DNA from: CAYMSF01 sp964542255
Lineage (GTDB): Bacteria; Verrucomicrobiota; Lentisphaeria; Victivallales; Victivallaceae
Direction of reading: 5' to 3'
Assembly (NCBI GenBank): GCA_964542255.1
Contig: CAZITV010000009.1
Coordinates: 1 to 34,618, forward strand
Length of the DNA stretch: 34,618 nucleotides
A program made the translations under genes and the position numbers. A model generated the notes under the pieces. The model did no database searches and was not told the origin of the DNA. It worked only from the letters and a program-made list of their open reading frames with translations. This document shows, one piece after another, positions 33,248 through 34,618 of this stretch (the first letter of the stretch is position 1; each line of letters starts with the position of its first letter).

Positions 33248-34531
33248 TTAGCTCCAGCGGTGTTGGCGGCCAAATTCAGCAAAATATTTATTGCGTTCAC
33301 ATTTGCACGGGAAGGCATCGACAGCCCAATCGCTCAGGTATCCTTTATTTTCACGTGATAACACTGTATGAGCAAATACTATCGCCGCACCATCCACAAA
33401 AGTCTGAAAATGCGGGGTTAGCGAACTGTTGTCAAAATCGTCAACCAGTTTTTGCCCCGGAGCGTTCATTTCCGTGCCGGCAATAACCGGGATATCCAGG
33501 GCAGCGGCAGCGGCCATAATCCGGTTCAGCTCGTTTACTTTTTTCGCTTTAACATTAGCATCTGCGAAATTCCAGTTACGGTCTGGAATAATATTCAGGA
33601 TTACCCCGCCTGCATCGACGTGAGTCTGGAGTAAACGTTCAACGTTCTGCTCCCCGCTTGAACCGCCGTCAAGCCAGGCAATTGTCGGCAGAGCGCCGCA
33701 GGCTTCAATAAATTTATTCATTGCATGCAGCGCCGGGAAAGAATGTTTATCTGCCTGAACATAGCCGACACCGCCTTTTTTCATAGTTTTAGCACGAATT
33801 GCCGCTTCCAATTTAACTGGATTATCAACAACTTTTGCGGCGTCTGCTGCATCAATTCCCAGCTTTTGGGACCAGAACTGAATGCGTTCAATCAGGTTCG
33901 GGAAAACTGTTTCTGCTTTCACCCGGTAGGCACAGCAGGCATGGCGTTCAGTAACGTTGCCGTTTGGTGTTAATACCGCGGCGTCTTTGTCAAAGTCAAT
34001 ACATACTGGAGCCAGAAAAGTATTTACTAATGCGACGATTTGTTGGGTTCGACCAGATGCCTTCGCTCTCAAATCTTTGAGAAATTCAACATTGTCCGCT
34101 GAAACCTTGCCGGTATTAAAACCCACCCCCATATGATAGGCAATTCCTGGTTCGCCGGGCGAATTGATTTCTTCTCCAGCCAGAGACTCGATGAATACTC
34201 TCGTTTCAATTCCAGCGGTGCTGCGGATATTTAATGCCATTCCGGCATGAATAAACTCATCTACGCCGTCCAGCACATCAAAATCTACGATGCCGCCGGC
34301 AAACCAACCGGATTTTTTGGTCAACCAGGCGATATATGACGGTGAATAACCATAACCGTTATACGAATAAAATGTATGGCAATGCAGATTATGCGCATCA
34401 GTCAATTCAGGCTCGCGGTATTTTCCAGTATTAACAATGTCGCACAACTCGGAAAGCGCGTTTTTTCTGATTTTAACATCAAAACTGTTCAATTCCGACT
34501 CAAAAATTTCAATTTCCTTGGTATTTATCAT
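33248..34531 (-). CDS. PHP-domain protein of unknown substrate
   Basis: A 427-residue protein with a PHP metallo-phosphoesterase signature: NLHCHTFYSYNGYGYSPSYI (HxH at about 50 and 52), then GIVDFDVLDGVDEF, AGIETRVFI and a late PVIAGTEMNAPG with further metal ligands. It is longer than stand-alone PHP phosphatases such as histidinol phosphatase (about 270), with an insertion in the middle (TPNGNVTERHACCAY and following helices). Members act on phosphoesters or nucleic acids; its substrate is unknown. The ATG at 34531 has GGATGAG about 8 bases upstream and a good promoter behind it. A small secreted gene follows. Confidence 0.75.
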   Translation of the reverse strand: MINTKEIEIFESELNSFDVKIRKNALSELCDIVNTGKYREPELTDAHNLHCHTFYSYNGYGYSPSYIAWLTKKSGWFAGGIVDFDVLDGVDEFIHAGMALNIRSTAGIETRVFIESLAGEEINSPGEPGIAYHMGVGFNTGKVSADNVEFLKDLRAKASGRTQQIVALVNTFLAPVCIDFDKDAAVLTPNGNVTERHACCAYRVKAETVFPNLIERIQFWSQKLGIDAADAAKVVDNPVKLEAAIRAKTMKKGGVGYVQADKHSFPALHAMNKFIEACGALPTIAWLDGGSSGEQNVERLLQTHVDAGGVILNIIPDRNWNFADANVKAKKVNELNRIMAAAAALDIPVIAGTEMNAPGQKLVDDFDNSSLTPHFQTFVDGAAIVFAHTVLSRENKGYLSDWAVDAFPCKCERNKYFAEFGRQHRWS

Positions 34532-34585
34532 TTTAGCTCATCCAATCAAAAGTTACTTCTGGTATGATACGAAAAACAGTACAGT

Positions 34586-34614
34586 AATATAAAGGCAAAA
34601 TCGGGATAATGCAA
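34586..34614 (-). promoter_or_regulatory. Sigma70-type promoter ahead of the PHP gene
   Basis: On the minus strand TTGCAT (34609-34614) and TATATT (34586-34591) are 17 bases apart, giving a leader of about 48 bases before the ATG at 34531. Hexamers and spacing are identical to the fucI promoter. Confidence 0.5.
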
Positions 34615-34618
34615 AAAA

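Noticed and set aside
1..34618. CRISPR arrays, transposase genes and phage modules
   Set aside because: No regularly spaced direct repeats and no transposase, integrase or phage structural proteins were seen; the hairpin at 32452-32613 is the only mobile-element-like structure.

Overview
This window looks like a metagenome-assembled scaffold from a Gram-negative, moderately AT-rich bacterium. The 100 consecutive N bases at 1368-1467 are a scaffolding gap, and a LolA-like carrier and several lipoprotein-type signals imply an outer membrane. The mix of fucose and amino-sugar catabolism, a surface-repeat protein of the LA_2272 type and an aryl-polyene-type locus would suit a Lentisphaerota/Kiritimatiellota (PVC) or similar anaerobic lineage. 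That assignment is inference; no marker gene in the window fixes the taxonomy.

Layout. After the tail of a rightward gene (2-112), everything from 170 to 8142 reads leftward: a GT2 glycosyltransferase, the tail of a low-complexity Ser/Thr/Asn-rich protein cut by the assembly gap, a GT4 glycosyltransferase, a Gfo/Idh/MocA oxidoreductase, an RluA-type pseudouridine synthase coupled to a HAD-IIA phosphatase, and an RlmI-like methyltransferase coupled to NagA. A rightward block (8450-12847) carries a DnaJ/TPR protein, L-fucose isomerase, a TatD-type hydrolase and NudC. From 12909 to the end everything reads leftward again: a small ACT-like regulator, a surface-repeat protein, a zinc-ribbon lipoprotein, a large biosynthetic operon, tRNA-Gln and tRNA-His, an MFS transporter, a small secreted protein and a PHP-domain protein.

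The centrepiece is the operon at 15043-30866. Transcribed right to left it encodes LolA-like carrier, MMPL exporter fused to a lipoprotein domain, FAD-dependent desaturase-like enzyme, ketosynthase, ACP, PlsC-like acyltransferase, PaaK-like aryl-CoA ligase, a radical SAM/SPASM enzyme fused to an ApeP-like dehydratase, an ApeI-like dehydratase, thioesterase, a second ketosynthase, a KS-like chain-length-factor partner, GT2-DUF2062, LpxL-like acyltransferase and methyltransferase. Most neighbours overlap (ATGA, TAATG and longer overlaps). The gene content matches the aryl polyene (APE) family of type II polyketide pathways, whose lipid-linked pigments are exported to the outer membrane. It departs from the classical set: I see no ketoreductase, no aromatic ammonia lyase or chorismate lyase and only one ACP. 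It adds a SPASM radical SAM fusion and a phytoene-desaturase-like flavoenzyme. The operon starts 54 bases downstream of a tRNA-Gln/tRNA-His pair that has a good sigma70-type promoter.

Two non-coding regions deserve attention: a roughly 160-base nested hairpin at 32452-32613 in front of the MFS gene, and a 588-base spacer (13173-13760) with several potential hairpins and a GC-richer patch.
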